From: Bacteroidia bacterium
GTDB taxonomy: Bacteria > Bacteroidota > Bacteroidia > Bacteroidales > Bacteroidaceae
Direction: 5' to 3'
Length of the DNA: 64,000 bases
NCBI GenBank assembly: GCA_009929715.1
Contig: RZZX01000002.1
Coordinates: forward strand, 1 to 64,000
The translations under genes were made by a program, and so were the position numbers. The notes beneath the pieces are model-generated. The model was not told the DNA's origin, did not search any database, and worked only from the letters and a program-made list of their open reading frames with translations. Position 1 is the stretch's first letter, and each line of letters opens with the position of its first letter. Shown here one piece after another: positions 1 through 10,048 of this stretch.

Positions 1-124
1 AGGTGAATCTTGGAACATATCCAAACCTTGAGAATGATATTCATTCTCAAGGGGTTGGATTTAGGAAATATTAATTAGTTGCGGATTTAAGGTTTTATTA
101 AAGAATGCTCATGAAACACTGCCT

Positions 125-1192
125 TTGACAGCTGCTGTTAAACGAGTAGCTGTGGTTGGTCCCTTAGCCGATGCACCTTACGAACAATTGGGCACATGGG
201 TCTTCGATGGTGACAAGAACTATAGTCAGACTCCGTTGGCTGCCATTAAAGCCTTGGTAGGCAAAGATATTGAGGTGATTTATGAGCCCGGACTGACTTT
301 TAGTCGAGATAAGAACATGGCAGGAGTAGCCAAAGCTGTTCAAGCTGCTTCACGGGCGGATGTGGTGTTGGCTTTTGTTGGTGAAGAGTCTATTTTATCG
401 GGTGAAGCACACTGTCTGACCGATTTGAATTTGCAAGGAACCCAACGAGAGCTTATTGCGTCATTAGCTAAAAGTGGCAAGCCACTGGTTACGGTCGTTA
501 TGGCCGGTCGCCCGTTGACTATTGGTACTGAGGTTGCTGCCTCTTCGGCAGTGCTGTATGCCTTCCATCCCGGTACGATGGCCGGACCTGCTTTAGCCGA
601 TTTACTTTGGGGGCAAGCCGTACCTAGTGGAAAAACCCCAATAACCTTCCCTAAGACAGTGGGACAAGTTCCTATTTACTACTCCCATCATAATACCGGT
701 CGGCCGGCTAATGGAGAAGAAGTTCTGCTGAATGATATTCCAGTTGAAGCGGGGCAAACCTCTTTAGGGTGTCGGTCGTTCTATTTGGATGCCGGTGTAG
801 AACCTCTCTATCCTTTCGGATACGGTTTATCGTACGCCACCTTTAAATACAGTCAGCCGACGTTATCGTCCAAGACATTAAAGAAAGACGATGTTTTGAC
901 CGTCACTTGCGATTTGGAAAACATCGGTCGATATCAAGGAACCGAAGTGGTACAACTTTACGTGCGTGATAAGGTCGGTTCTATTGCCCGTCCCGTGAAA
1001 GAACTCAAACGGTTTATGCGTGTAACATTGAAACCAGGCGAGAAGAAAAAGGTTCTTTTCGAACTACCGGTCGGTGAACTAGCCTTCTGGGGTATTGATA
1101 AAGTCAAGACTTTAGAATCCGGCGATTTCTCACTTTGGGTAGCTACGGATAGTCAATCGGGTGAACCTTGTGACTTTAGCTTAGTAGATTGA
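125..1192 (+). CDS. C-terminal part of a glycoside hydrolase family 3 beta-glucosidase (GH3 C-terminal plus fibronectin-III-like domains), 5'-truncated, possible pseudogene
   Basis: VAVVGPLAD, GEEAxLSGEAHxRTDLxL-like and YPFGYGLSYATFKYS motifs; GH3-like reading (VLLKNAHETLPL) extends to about 92 but meets an in-frame TAG at 62-64. Confidence 0.85.
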   Translation: MTAAVKRVAVVGPLADAPYEQLGTWVFDGDKNYSQTPLAAIKALVGKDIEVIYEPGLTFSRDKNMAGVAKAVQAASRADVVLAFVGEESILSGEAHCLTDLNLQGTQRELIASLAKSGKPLVTVVMAGRPLTIGTEVAASSAVLYAFHPGTMAGPALADLLWGQAVPSGKTPITFPKTVGQVPIYYSHHNTGRPANGEEVLLNDIPVEAGQTSLGCRSFYLDAGVEPLYPFGYGLSYATFKYSQPTLSSKTLKKDDVLTVTCDLENIGRYQGTEVVQLYVRDKVGSIARPVKELKRFMRVTLKPGEKKKVLFELPVGELAFWGIDKVKTLESGDFSLWVATDSQSGEPCDFSLVD

Positions 1193-1375
1193 TGTTTGTT
1201 TTCAGGTAATTTTGTCCTGAGTTGGATCGACTATTGGTCCGATTCAGGACATTTTAATGGTATAAGGGGCGTCGTCAATAGATTGATTACAATCTTGTCG
1301 ACTAGATTTTCTTTATGCCTTTTTTTCTATTTCCCCTTTTCATTCCAAAGAAAACCTTACTTTTGTGTCATTAAA

Positions 1376-2320
1376 ATGCGATTACGGAACATTGATTTAT
1401 TAAAAGGGCTACTTATCATTTTAGTGGTGATAGGGCATGTCATTCGTGAAGATATGAGTCACTCTATCTTCCGCACTCTCATCTACAGTTTCCACATGCC
1501 AGTTTTCATTGCAATAAGCGGTTATCTCTTTCATGCTGAGCGTTGGGAAACCGTTGGAAAACTCGTTCAGAAATATACCGCCCGACTGATGCTCCCTTGG
1601 GTCATTGCTGTGGCAGTCTATTACTGGCTTATTCACTTCCATCAGATAGAAACACTTGGGTTGGGCGGCTTGCTCCAAGCCTACACCCATCCTTACTATC
1701 ATCTATGGTTTGTTCCAGCTTTTTTGAGTTGGGTTTTGATCACTTGGTTTTTGAAACGCCTAGGTCTCAGTACCAAACAGCTACTTTTATGCGGAGGCAG
1801 TATAACGCTGATTAGTATTATTATACAGCAGTTGTCTTTATTGCCCGATAAAAGTTGGGAACAGACCTTGTTTTATACCTTCCGTCCCTATTTTTACTTT
1901 TATTTTGTCCTAGGAATCAGCTATCAGGAAAAAAAACGATTGAAACCACGGTGGGTAGACTATTTATATCCGACGCTCTGTCTATTGAGCCTTATCTATC
2001 TTTATTACGTGCCCTATCCACTTCTTCAGACAGTGATCAGCCTTGTGTTTTGCCTGACGCTTATTCATTTACTATTTAAGTTGGCCGTGAACCAAACTCT
2101 CCCTTGCTGCCGAGGAATAGAATGGATTGGAAGCCACTCGTTTGCCTTTTATCTGTGGCATGTTATTCCGGTGACTCTTTGCCTGCCAGTTATCAGCAAG
2201 GCTTATCTACTTTTCTATTATTTCACCGTCACGATACTGGAACTCCTACTTATACCGATCTATAAGATCCTGCTGACTGTTAGTCCTTTCCGTCGATACC
2301 TTTTCGGTATTCAAAAATAA
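1376..2320 (+). CDS. Acyltransferase family 3 (fucose 4-O-acetylase-like) membrane protein
   Basis: MRLRNIDLLKGLLIILVVIGH...SFHMPVFIAISGYLF typical of acyltransferase 3; ATG at 1376 preferred over the ORF-track start because a -7 box lies just upstream. Confidence 0.85.
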   Translation: MRLRNIDLLKGLLIILVVIGHVIREDMSHSIFRTLIYSFHMPVFIAISGYLFHAERWETVGKLVQKYTARLMLPWVIAVAVYYWLIHFHQIETLGLGGLLQAYTHPYYHLWFVPAFLSWVLITWFLKRLGLSTKQLLLCGGSITLISIIIQQLSLLPDKSWEQTLFYTFRPYFYFYFVLGISYQEKKRLKPRWVDYLYPTLCLLSLIYLYYVPYPLLQTVISLVFCLTLIHLLFKLAVNQTLPCCRGIEWIGSHSFAFYLWHVIPVTLCLPVISKAYLLFYYFTVTILELLLIPIYKILLTVSPFRRYLFGIQK

Positions 2321-3117
2321 GCGTATAATGTCTCCGCAAACCCCTCGAAAGAATCAAAACGATCACCTATAAGATGAACTGTTAACCCTAATTTAGACGC
2401 ACACCCAGCGGTGTATGGACCTAAACAAGCGAGGGTGAAATCTGTAGGAAATTTAAAACTCGGTTCCACTTGCTGTATAGCATCCATCAAACTCTGCACT
2501 TCGCCACCACTTGTGAACGCAATGCCATTGATTCGGCCGTTTTTGATTTCTGTTATAATCGTTCTGATGGTTGAATCCAGGCAACTATAAGTGGTGTAAG
2601 CCGAAATGCGATCTGTTATCAGGCCAATCGTTTGTAGTGCGACCAATAACTGTGGTACAGTTGGAGGTTCTTCCATTCCGATAACCTCAGGTGCAAGTAC
2701 TCCTATGCGCTGTCCTTTACACCCACCGTTCTCTGATAGCCAACGGACAACTCCCATGGGGCTTGGCTCGACCGGAATAAAAGCCGGCTCGGTGTGCAGA
2801 CGCTCCCTCATGTAAGAAATATCAGCTCCAACGGCACACATCTTAACCTGTTTAGGTAGACTTTTTTTGTTTTGTTTGAGACTCTCCCACAGAGCATCTA
2901 TTGCTTTTCGGCTTGAAAGTAGTAGGTAATCATAGCACTCTAAATGCTCGATTAGTCTTTGCATATCTATATGCTGCGGCGATAATTCATGAGCTATTGC
3001 CGGTATATAGAGCACCTCTATGGAAGTTTTAGTCTTTCCATTAGCCTGTTGCATCGCTTTTTCAAATCGCTCTGCATAGCCTTGAGGCGTCGTAACTAAC
3101 AGTGTAATATTCCTCAT
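2311..3117 (-). CDS. hemD: Uroporphyrinogen-III synthase
   Basis: HemD-like sequence (LLLSSRKAIDAL, IAFTSGGEVQSL) next to hemG and hemN. Confidence 0.8.
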   Translation of the reverse strand: MRNITLLVTTPQGYAERFEKAMQQANGKTKTSIEVLYIPAIAHELSPQHIDMQRLIEHLECYDYLLLSSRKAIDALWESLKQNKKSLPKQVKMCAVGADISYMRERLHTEPAFIPVEPSPMGVVRWLSENGGCKGQRIGVLAPEVIGMEEPPTVPQLLVALQTIGLITDRISAYTTYSCLDSTIRTIITEIKNGRINGIAFTSGGEVQSLMDAIQQVEPSFKFPTDFTLACLGPYTAGCASKLGLTVHLIGDRFDSFEGFAETLYAYF

Positions 3118-3126
3118 AAGTTGTCT

Positions 3127-4521
3127 TTATAGTTCCAGCCCGATGTGTGTGCCTTGTTTGATGCGATCGGCCATACCGATACCATCTCGGATATTGCCTG
3201 CAAGAATCAAGCCCGGGTAACTTTGTTGGATACGCTCGATCGCCTCTAGCCGCTCACCACTCCCCATCTCATACTGCGGAATGGCCTTTTCATGGCGGAA
3301 GATACGAATCAAATCAGGCTCTTTCTGCTCGGGATAATGTAAAAGTTCGGTTAAGTTGTGCCGCATCAGTTTACTCAGCGTCTCATCACTCTGCTCTACT
3401 AATTCCGGGCGACGAACACCGCCTAAGAAACAAGCATGCAAGGCTCCGTCTTTTGGTGCACGATCACTGAAACAGGCCGATGGAAAAAGAATCCCCAAGG
3501 CTTGTTTATGCTCGCACGAGGGAATAAGCCCTCCAAAAGCATTGTACTCTATCCCATCGGTCGAACGGACTCCAACAGCTATTTGAACCACCGGCGCATA
3601 GGTCAGGTTGCTTATCAGGTTCATCTCTTCAGGAGCAACAAAAGGCAAGAGAGTTGGTAAGGCATACGCCCTAATGGTGGTGACCACCTTCTGGCAACAG
3701 ATCTGTTCCTCTTCGCCTTCTCGATTCGTATAGGTAACCTGGAAACCTTCTTCTAATGGAGTAACCCGAACACTCGAAGCATTCAGTGTGATACGTTCAT
3801 CCCCGATGCGGTGACACAGCCCCTTGATCAGCTCTTCCAATCCCCCTTTAACCGAAAAAACCTGTTTGGTAGCTAAGCGGTCGCGCTCACTTTTCGGCTC
3901 TTTAGCTTTGGCGATTGCCCCTTTGATGAAACTACCATGTTCTTGTTCCAACCGGTAAAGTTTGGGTAAAGCATATCGGGTGACCAGCGTTAGCGGGTTT
4001 CCGGCATAAACCCCCGATAAGAAAGGGTCGACGGCATAGTTTAGGAAAGACTTTCCTAGACGCCGACGTGCCAAAGCCCCCACACTCTCGTTGGGGTCTT
4101 TTCCTTTTGCCCGAAAAGGCTCACCAAGAATGCGGAACTTATCAGGCCAACTGAATAGGGGTGTAAAGAGTGCACTCATTAGCCCTGATGGTAGGGCATG
4201 AAACCGCTTGCCTTTCCAAATAAGTCGTTTTTTGGCACTTTCTAGAGCCGTTTCGAGTGTACATTCGTCCTTTAGCGCCTCGAATAGTTCGGCCACTTCG
4301 GGGTGAGAGATCACACCGGTATTGGGGCCACTTTCAAAGGTAAATCCATGTTCATGAAACGATCGGATCTGTCCGCCTGCTCGATCCTGACTCTCCAAAA
4401 CTTCTATATCTTTACCTTTTTGGCAGGCGTAAAAGGCAGTGGTGAGGCCTGTTAACCCCGCACCAATAATAACGACCTCGCGTTGGCGACTCTGCTGTTT
4501 GGTTCTATTCTTATTCTCCAT
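3127..4521 (-). CDS. hemG: Protoporphyrinogen oxidase
   Basis: FAD-binding GAGLTGLTTAFYACQKGKDIEVLESQDRAGGQIRS; HemY/HemG-type length and C-terminus. Confidence 0.9.
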   Translation of the reverse strand: MENKNRTKQQSRQREVVIIGAGLTGLTTAFYACQKGKDIEVLESQDRAGGQIRSFHEHGFTFESGPNTGVISHPEVAELFEALKDECTLETALESAKKRLIWKGKRFHALPSGLMSALFTPLFSWPDKFRILGEPFRAKGKDPNESVGALARRRLGKSFLNYAVDPFLSGVYAGNPLTLVTRYALPKLYRLEQEHGSFIKGAIAKAKEPKSERDRLATKQVFSVKGGLEELIKGLCHRIGDERITLNASSVRVTPLEEGFQVTYTNREGEEEQICCQKVVTTIRAYALPTLLPFVAPEEMNLISNLTYAPVVQIAVGVRSTDGIEYNAFGGLIPSCEHKQALGILFPSACFSDRAPKDGALHACFLGGVRRPELVEQSDETLSKLMRHNLTELLHYPEQKEPDLIRIFRHEKAIPQYEMGSGERLEAIERIQQSYPGLILAGNIRDGIGMADRIKQGTHIGLEL

Positions 4522-4560
4522 GTCTGTTTTGATTTGTTACAGGGTTGTTTGACGCAAACC

Positions 4561-5931
4561 TTAAATCGGTTTCGAGAAACTTTTACCATTATGCAACATC
4601 AATTTATCGAGTGAAGCAGCAATGTTACGCACAAAAGGTGATCCCTCTTCAGTCATCTGAATCGTGTTCTCGTTGAAACGAATCAATCCATCGCCCGCAA
4701 ACTCTTCTAATTTCTCTTGATTGAATGCTGTGGCATGCTTTAGCTCCTCTACCGAAGTCTGAAGATGCGTAGCCAACTCCGCCCAATCGATGCTGTAATT
4801 ACACATTAAACTTTCAATCACCTCGCGCGTGAGCTGTTCCTCACGATTGAGCGTATAACCTTTGGCAATAGGCAGCCGATCTTCCTCTACGCTCTTCATA
4901 TAGCTCTCTATCTCTTTCGTATTCTGTGCATACGCCGAATGAAGCTGACTGATTCCTGTTACCCCAAAAGCATACACTTGAGCCGTGGTACGTCTCGTAC
5001 AATAGCCTTGGAAGTTACGGTGCAACTTTTTAGTTTGTAGAGCGATGTTCAGCTCATCGTCCGGTCGTACAAAATGATCCATCCCGATAGATTGATAGCC
5101 TGCTTGGTGAAGCAAAGCCGAAGCCTCACTAAACAAGTTGCTTTTCAACGCACTGTCCGGCAACCCGGCCTTTTCGAGTATCAATTGTCGCTTATTAACC
5201 CAAGGCACATGGGCATAACTGAATGTCACCAAACGGTCTGGAGCCAATGCGATCGCCTTGCGGATACTCTCCGAAAAACTCTCTACCGTTTGCAACGGCA
5301 AGCCATAGAGCAAATCCATGTTGATCTTAGCCTGATGCTGTCGTAGAATCTCAAAAATCTTCTCCAAGGGTAGGAGAGAAGGGCGTCGGTTAACCACTTT
5401 CAGTACTTCCGCATTGAAATCCTGTACCCCTAGGCTATACCGATTAAACCCACACTGGGTGAGTCCATACCAATCCTCTTCCGTAAGGTATCCCGGATGG
5501 CACTCAATAGCAATCTCCGGTTGGTCGATGGTTTGAAACCCTTCCAACAAGTGAGCGTTCAACTCCCTCAAAGCACTCACTGGCAGAGAAGTTGGGCTAC
5601 CACCCCCATAATGGATTTGTGCGACTAAACGGTCACGCTTCAAGAGCGGCAACACCAAATCTATTTCCCGATGCAGCGCTTTTACATACCGAGTCACCAC
5701 CTCCGGTCGCATCATTGGGAACGAGTTACATCCGCAGTAATGACACAGATGCTTGCAAAATGGGATATGAAGGTAAAAAGAGATGCGGTTGTCCGGCGCT
5801 TCGTTCGAGTCCGTTACCGCTTTTCGGTAAGCCTCTTCCGAGTACGCTTCAAAGTAATTGGCTGGTGGATAGCTGGTATAGCGAGGCACCGGAATATTAT
5901 ATTTCTGAATTAATGTAGCATTCATAAGCAC
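4561..5931 (-). CDS. hemN: Oxygen-independent coproporphyrinogen III dehydrogenase (radical SAM)
   Basis: PRYTSYPPA N-terminus and CKHLCHYCGCN radical SAM motif. Confidence 0.93.
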   Translation of the reverse strand: MLMNATLIQKYNIPVPRYTSYPPANYFEAYSEEAYRKAVTDSNEAPDNRISFYLHIPFCKHLCHYCGCNSFPMMRPEVVTRYVKALHREIDLVLPLLKRDRLVAQIHYGGGSPTSLPVSALRELNAHLLEGFQTIDQPEIAIECHPGYLTEEDWYGLTQCGFNRYSLGVQDFNAEVLKVVNRRPSLLPLEKIFEILRQHQAKINMDLLYGLPLQTVESFSESIRKAIALAPDRLVTFSYAHVPWVNKRQLILEKAGLPDSALKSNLFSEASALLHQAGYQSIGMDHFVRPDDELNIALQTKKLHRNFQGYCTRRTTAQVYAFGVTGISQLHSAYAQNTKEIESYMKSVEEDRLPIAKGYTLNREEQLTREVIESLMCNYSIDWAELATHLQTSVEELKHATAFNQEKLEEFAGDGLIRFNENTIQMTEEGSPFVRNIAASLDKLMLHNGKSFSKPI

Positions 5932-5940
5932 AGATAAAAT

Positions 5941-7173
5941 TTAAATGTCCGCCTTCTTCCGAAAGACAGTCAAGATATATAAAAAAGAGATACAAGCTAA
6001 AACGGCCTCAAAGAAAAACAACCCCTCATAACCCAGATGATCGGCTATACATCCACTGATAACCGCTATCAGCAATCCACTCAGGTGAGTAATAACCGTC
6101 TGTATGGTAAAGTCCGTTCCCTCTTTGCCCGGGCGCACACAATCCATGGCCGTGGTATAAACCACGATGGTAGCCATACCGTAACTGCTCCAAAGCAAGA
6201 TGATACCGATATAGATCAATAGCGTGGTAGGCTGCGTGTAAGAGAGCGCCACGAAATAAAACGTGGTGAGTACGATAAAGAGCGCAAAGAGTAGGCGAGA
6301 AGATTCCCGTCCAATTCGTCTGACGATAAAGCCCGCTAAAAAGGAGGCCATAAAAGCGGCTGCCGTACCGACCACTCCGCTCATGATCCCGATCTCCTTC
6401 ATGGAATACCCCAGATCCACCAAGTAAGGACGAAGCACAGAAAGCGTGCCGATGATGCTCGAATAATAGAGCACCAAAAAGCCGATCTGTTTCCAAATGT
6501 TTCGGCGCGTAAAGAACCAGATAAAATCTGTCAGTTTAGCCCGATGGCGTTCCTCTTTCTTTTCGATGCGAATGGTCTTATTTAGGAGCAGGGGGATCAA
6601 CGCAATCAGTACAAAGATGCCTAACCCCGGGGTAACCCGTTGCCAACCATGGTGGTCGAGAGCCAAAAGCAGTACACCACCACCGATCAATGTTCCGCCG
6701 AAGCTTCCCATCGACTGCATGCTGTTGATCAGACTCTTATCTTTCCGGTTGAATGAGAGCACTGCCAGCGCATCTGTGGCAATATCTTGCGTAGCCGAAG
6801 CCGTTAACGCTAATACAATAAGCCCGATAATCAGGTAAAAATGGTCACTGATTCGGAAGAATCCCACCGATAAAATGAGCAAAGCATAAATCAGTTCAAA
6901 CGCAATGATGCACCGTTTATAACCCGTATACGTGTTGCAATACCGATCCACCATGGGCGACCATAAGAACTTTAAGATCCACGGCAACTTGATAATTTGC
7001 AATAACGCAATGGCGGCAAGCGAGTAATTCTCTTGCCGCATCACCACCTGTATAGAGGTTGAGAAAAAACTCATCGGAATAGCCTGAGCGATGTAGAGAA
7101 AGAAAAAAGTCCCTAGATTCAGTGTTTTAGCCGATGGATAAAAAGACGGTTGTTTCGTGTTCAGTTCAGTCAT
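5941..7173 (-). CDS. MFS transporter, AmpG/PAT-like
   Basis: 12-TM MFS protein; LPWILKFLWSPMVDRY and QDIATDALAV are AmpG-like motifs. Confidence 0.8.
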   Translation of the reverse strand: MTELNTKQPSFYPSAKTLNLGTFFFLYIAQAIPMSFFSTSIQVVMRQENYSLAAIALLQIIKLPWILKFLWSPMVDRYCNTYTGYKRCIIAFELIYALLILSVGFFRISDHFYLIIGLIVLALTASATQDIATDALAVLSFNRKDKSLINSMQSMGSFGGTLIGGGVLLLALDHHGWQRVTPGLGIFVLIALIPLLLNKTIRIEKKEERHRAKLTDFIWFFTRRNIWKQIGFLVLYYSSIIGTLSVLRPYLVDLGYSMKEIGIMSGVVGTAAAFMASFLAGFIVRRIGRESSRLLFALFIVLTTFYFVALSYTQPTTLLIYIGIILLWSSYGMATIVVYTTAMDCVRPGKEGTDFTIQTVITHLSGLLIAVISGCIADHLGYEGLFFFEAVLACISFLYILTVFRKKADI

Positions 7174-7179
7174 GTTTCG

Positions 7180-9246
7180 TTAGAAATTATAAATCACCGA
7201 TGTGCCCAAGGCGAACGGATTCCCCTTTTGCGCATAAGCGCTCGAAGATACGAAATAATAACTTAAATATGGCGTATTGGTGAGGTTTTTACTCCATACC
7301 TCCCAAGTAAAATGTCCGATGTCGGCAGTCAGCTTCAAGTTCAGTAACGCATAAAAGTCTTGGCGAGCAGCGTTGTCCTCGCACCAATAGATGGCCCCTG
7401 CGCCTGTCAGACTGCTGCTGATGGTGAGCCGGTCTACAGTCTCTAGCAGGTTATAAAATGAATAATCGGCATTGACAGAGAGCGTATGTTGTGGTACCAT
7501 CGGCAGATAATTGCCCGCATAATCGGTCTTTTCGTTTTTCTTGTACTCCAAGAATGTAGCCTGCGTATAACCATAGTTGACCGATAAGCCAAACTCTTTA
7601 GTTGGCCGTGAGGTGAGCGAAAACTCCACCCCTTTACTTACCGAATGGCCAGCATTGCGTTGGATATTTCCCACACCAGGCACCGTCTGTGCTATTTGCT
7701 GGTCGCGCCAGTCGATATAAAACAGCGAAAGATCCATCGTTAGTTTCCGATTCCAAAACGATAATTTAGTACCCAACTCATAATTCCAGTTGTATTCCGG
7801 TTTAAACGTCCGTTCATCATCGGTCTGGAAGCTCGTGTTAAAGCCACCCGCTTTATAGCCACGTGACACAGCTCCGTAAACCATTCGGTCTTTTGGGAAA
7901 AGGTACTGTACCGTAACCTTTGGCGTCAATTGTTTAAATGAAAGCTTACTATCGAACTGTGAGGTCTGTTCGCCGATTCCTTCGGCATCAATAGCCTTTT
8001 TATAAGCCTTATAATGATCCTTGGCATGCTCATAATCATAGCGTAACCCCAAGCTAGCCGTTAGCCCTTTCCAAAGTTTATAACTCGACTGATGATAAAG
8101 AGCAAATCCCCTAATCGGTATCTCATAAAATTTCGGCGTTGAATACTTTTTGCTGATAAATTGCGTTTCCAGTTTATTCTCCGTATCCTGATAAAAGCCA
8201 AACACCCCTGTGACCCATTGGTAGCGACTCTCGTTGGTCGATTTAAGAGTCAACTCCTGACTATACATCTGTTGATTCATTCTTAGCACCACATAATACA
8301 AATCCTGCGGTGTAAAATCCTGATCAATACCCTGCCGGTCGTTTAGATGTTGGAAAGAGGTCTGGCTATTAAAACTAAATCCCTCCCCTTTATAATTGGC
8401 TGTTAGCCCCGAGGTGAGCAATGCCCGTCGATAAGAACTATACCGGTTATAATTCACATCCGCCGTCTCTCCCGTTTCAGCATGATACTTTCCATACGGG
8501 TACCCCCCTTGCGTTGCATAATTAAACGATGTATTCCACTTCCACGACCAGCGTTCACTCGGTTGCCAAACCAAGCCTACACGTCCCGAAGCCTCCTTCA
8601 AGTTGTCCGCTTTCCGTTTGGTCGATAAATTGGTAAAGACCCCATCGTTCTGGTGATACCCGCCCGAAACAGAATAGCCGAAACGTTCAGTCAGCTTTCT
8701 GTAATCAGCAGCCTGTATAACCAAGTCATTCCGACTACCATACCCCACTTTCAAACGCGTGTTCTGAAAGTCGAGTGGAGAGTGCGTATAAATATTAATA
8801 ATCCCACCGATGGCATTCCGACCGTAAAGTGTGCCCTGCGGGCCACGTAGAATCTCGATGTTGCTGATGTCCGACAAGTCGATATCGAAAGCCGATTTCT
8901 CGAAATGCGGCACCCCGTCCACATAAAAGCCCACCGAAGGCGCATTAATCTTCGAACCGATACCCCGGATATAGATGGGAGCATTCTGTTTCGACCCATA
9001 ATCCGGCATGTAAAAATTAGGAAGCAAAGCACTCAGATCCTTTACACTACCGATGCCGTTATTCTTTAGAAACCGTCCATTCAGTGTAGAGATAGAGAGC
9101 GGTTCCAAGCGGTTGTCACGTTGCTTAAATCCAGTGACGGTAACCTCTTCTAGTTTGATGAGTTTCGTTTGCACGGTATCCGGATTATTTTCCAGAGCAG
9201 GTCCAGGCGATGAAAAAAGAGGGAGCAGACAGAGTAATTTGATCAT
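7180..9246 (-). CDS. TonB-dependent outer-membrane receptor
   Basis: Plug domain (LEEVTVTG, IYIRGIGSK, EILRGPQGTLYGRNAIGGIINI) and beta-barrel ending in aromatic F. Confidence 0.92.
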   Translation of the reverse strand: MIKLLCLLPLFSSPGPALENNPDTVQTKLIKLEEVTVTGFKQRDNRLEPLSISTLNGRFLKNNGIGSVKDLSALLPNFYMPDYGSKQNAPIYIRGIGSKINAPSVGFYVDGVPHFEKSAFDIDLSDISNIEILRGPQGTLYGRNAIGGIINIYTHSPLDFQNTRLKVGYGSRNDLVIQAADYRKLTERFGYSVSGGYHQNDGVFTNLSTKRKADNLKEASGRVGLVWQPSERWSWKWNTSFNYATQGGYPYGKYHAETGETADVNYNRYSSYRRALLTSGLTANYKGEGFSFNSQTSFQHLNDRQGIDQDFTPQDLYYVVLRMNQQMYSQELTLKSTNESRYQWVTGVFGFYQDTENKLETQFISKKYSTPKFYEIPIRGFALYHQSSYKLWKGLTASLGLRYDYEHAKDHYKAYKKAIDAEGIGEQTSQFDSKLSFKQLTPKVTVQYLFPKDRMVYGAVSRGYKAGGFNTSFQTDDERTFKPEYNWNYELGTKLSFWNRKLTMDLSLFYIDWRDQQIAQTVPGVGNIQRNAGHSVSKGVEFSLTSRPTKEFGLSVNYGYTQATFLEYKKNEKTDYAGNYLPMVPQHTLSVNADYSFYNLLETVDRLTISSSLTGAGAIYWCEDNAARQDFYALLNLKLTADIGHFTWEVWSKNLTNTPYLSYYFVSSSAYAQKGNPFALGTSVIYNF

Positions 9247-9423
9247 AAGTGTTTTTTTCTATTCTTTTTTTGACGGCACAAAAGTAGTTTAATATTCTGC
9301 GGCATTCAATCCTCATTTCTTATGATTTTGAAGAACGTTTATGATCCATAGAATGAAAAAAACCTCCTCCTTCATTGATATTCAAAAAATAACGCCTATT
9401 TTTGGTGTAGTAAACACAACGTT

Positions 9424-9978
9424 ATGAGAACACTTCTTTACATCTGTCTGGCTGTCATCTTCTGCTCGTGTGCAGAGACCGCCCATCACCGTTTGAGTAC
9501 CCTTCAGAGAGAGTGGACTGGGAAAACCGTCTACTTTCCGGCAGATACCCTTTTTGAGTCTTTTCGGACCGATTCCATTCGGTCCTACACCTTAAAGCGC
9601 ACCACCTATACCGTGGTGACCTATTTGGATTCGGTTGCTTGTACAGAGAGCGATTTAAAGTTGCCGGCTTGGAACCGTTTCCTGAGTGAATTACGCCAAT
9701 TTCCCCAAGGACATGTTACTTGTCTTTTCTTTTTCCATCCGGAAAAACGTTCCACTTTGGTTGAGCAACTCCGGAGTAGGCAGTTTGATTATCCCGTCTG
9801 TATAGATGAAGACGACTGTTTTAATCAGCTTAATCACTTTCCTGTAGAAGAACCGTTTCGCACCTTCTTGTTAAATGCTGATCGGGAAGTCGTGGCTTTT
9901 GGTAACCCCATTACCGACCAAGCAGTGAGAGAACGCTATCTGAAGATTATCGGGCAAGGTGACGTAGCAGTGGGGTGA
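9424..9978 (+). CDS. Putative lipoprotein with thioredoxin-like fold (Bacteroides type; no CxxC)
   Basis: Lipobox-like CLAVIFCSC; resembles N-terminal half of Bacteroides DUF1573-containing lipoproteins. Confidence 0.6.
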   Translation: MRTLLYICLAVIFCSCAETAHHRLSTLQREWTGKTVYFPADTLFESFRTDSIRSYTLKRTTYTVVTYLDSVACTESDLKLPAWNRFLSELRQFPQGHVTCLFFFHPEKRSTLVEQLRSRQFDYPVCIDEDDCFNQLNHFPVEEPFRTFLLNADREVVAFGNPITDQAVRERYLKIIGQGDVAVG

Positions 9979-10048
9979 GAAGGTTATACAAACCTACCGT
10001 CGTTTTGAGTTCTATCATCCGACGGTAAGTGTTTGGTATGCTGATATT

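Noticed and set aside
2311-2320. Tail-to-tail overlap of acyltransferase and hemD genes
   Set aside because: Ten-base convergent overlaps are ordinary in compact genomes.
6026-6496. 156-aa minus-strand ORF inside the AmpG-like gene
   Set aside because: Overlaps a confident membrane transporter in another frame; low-complexity HGY-rich translation.
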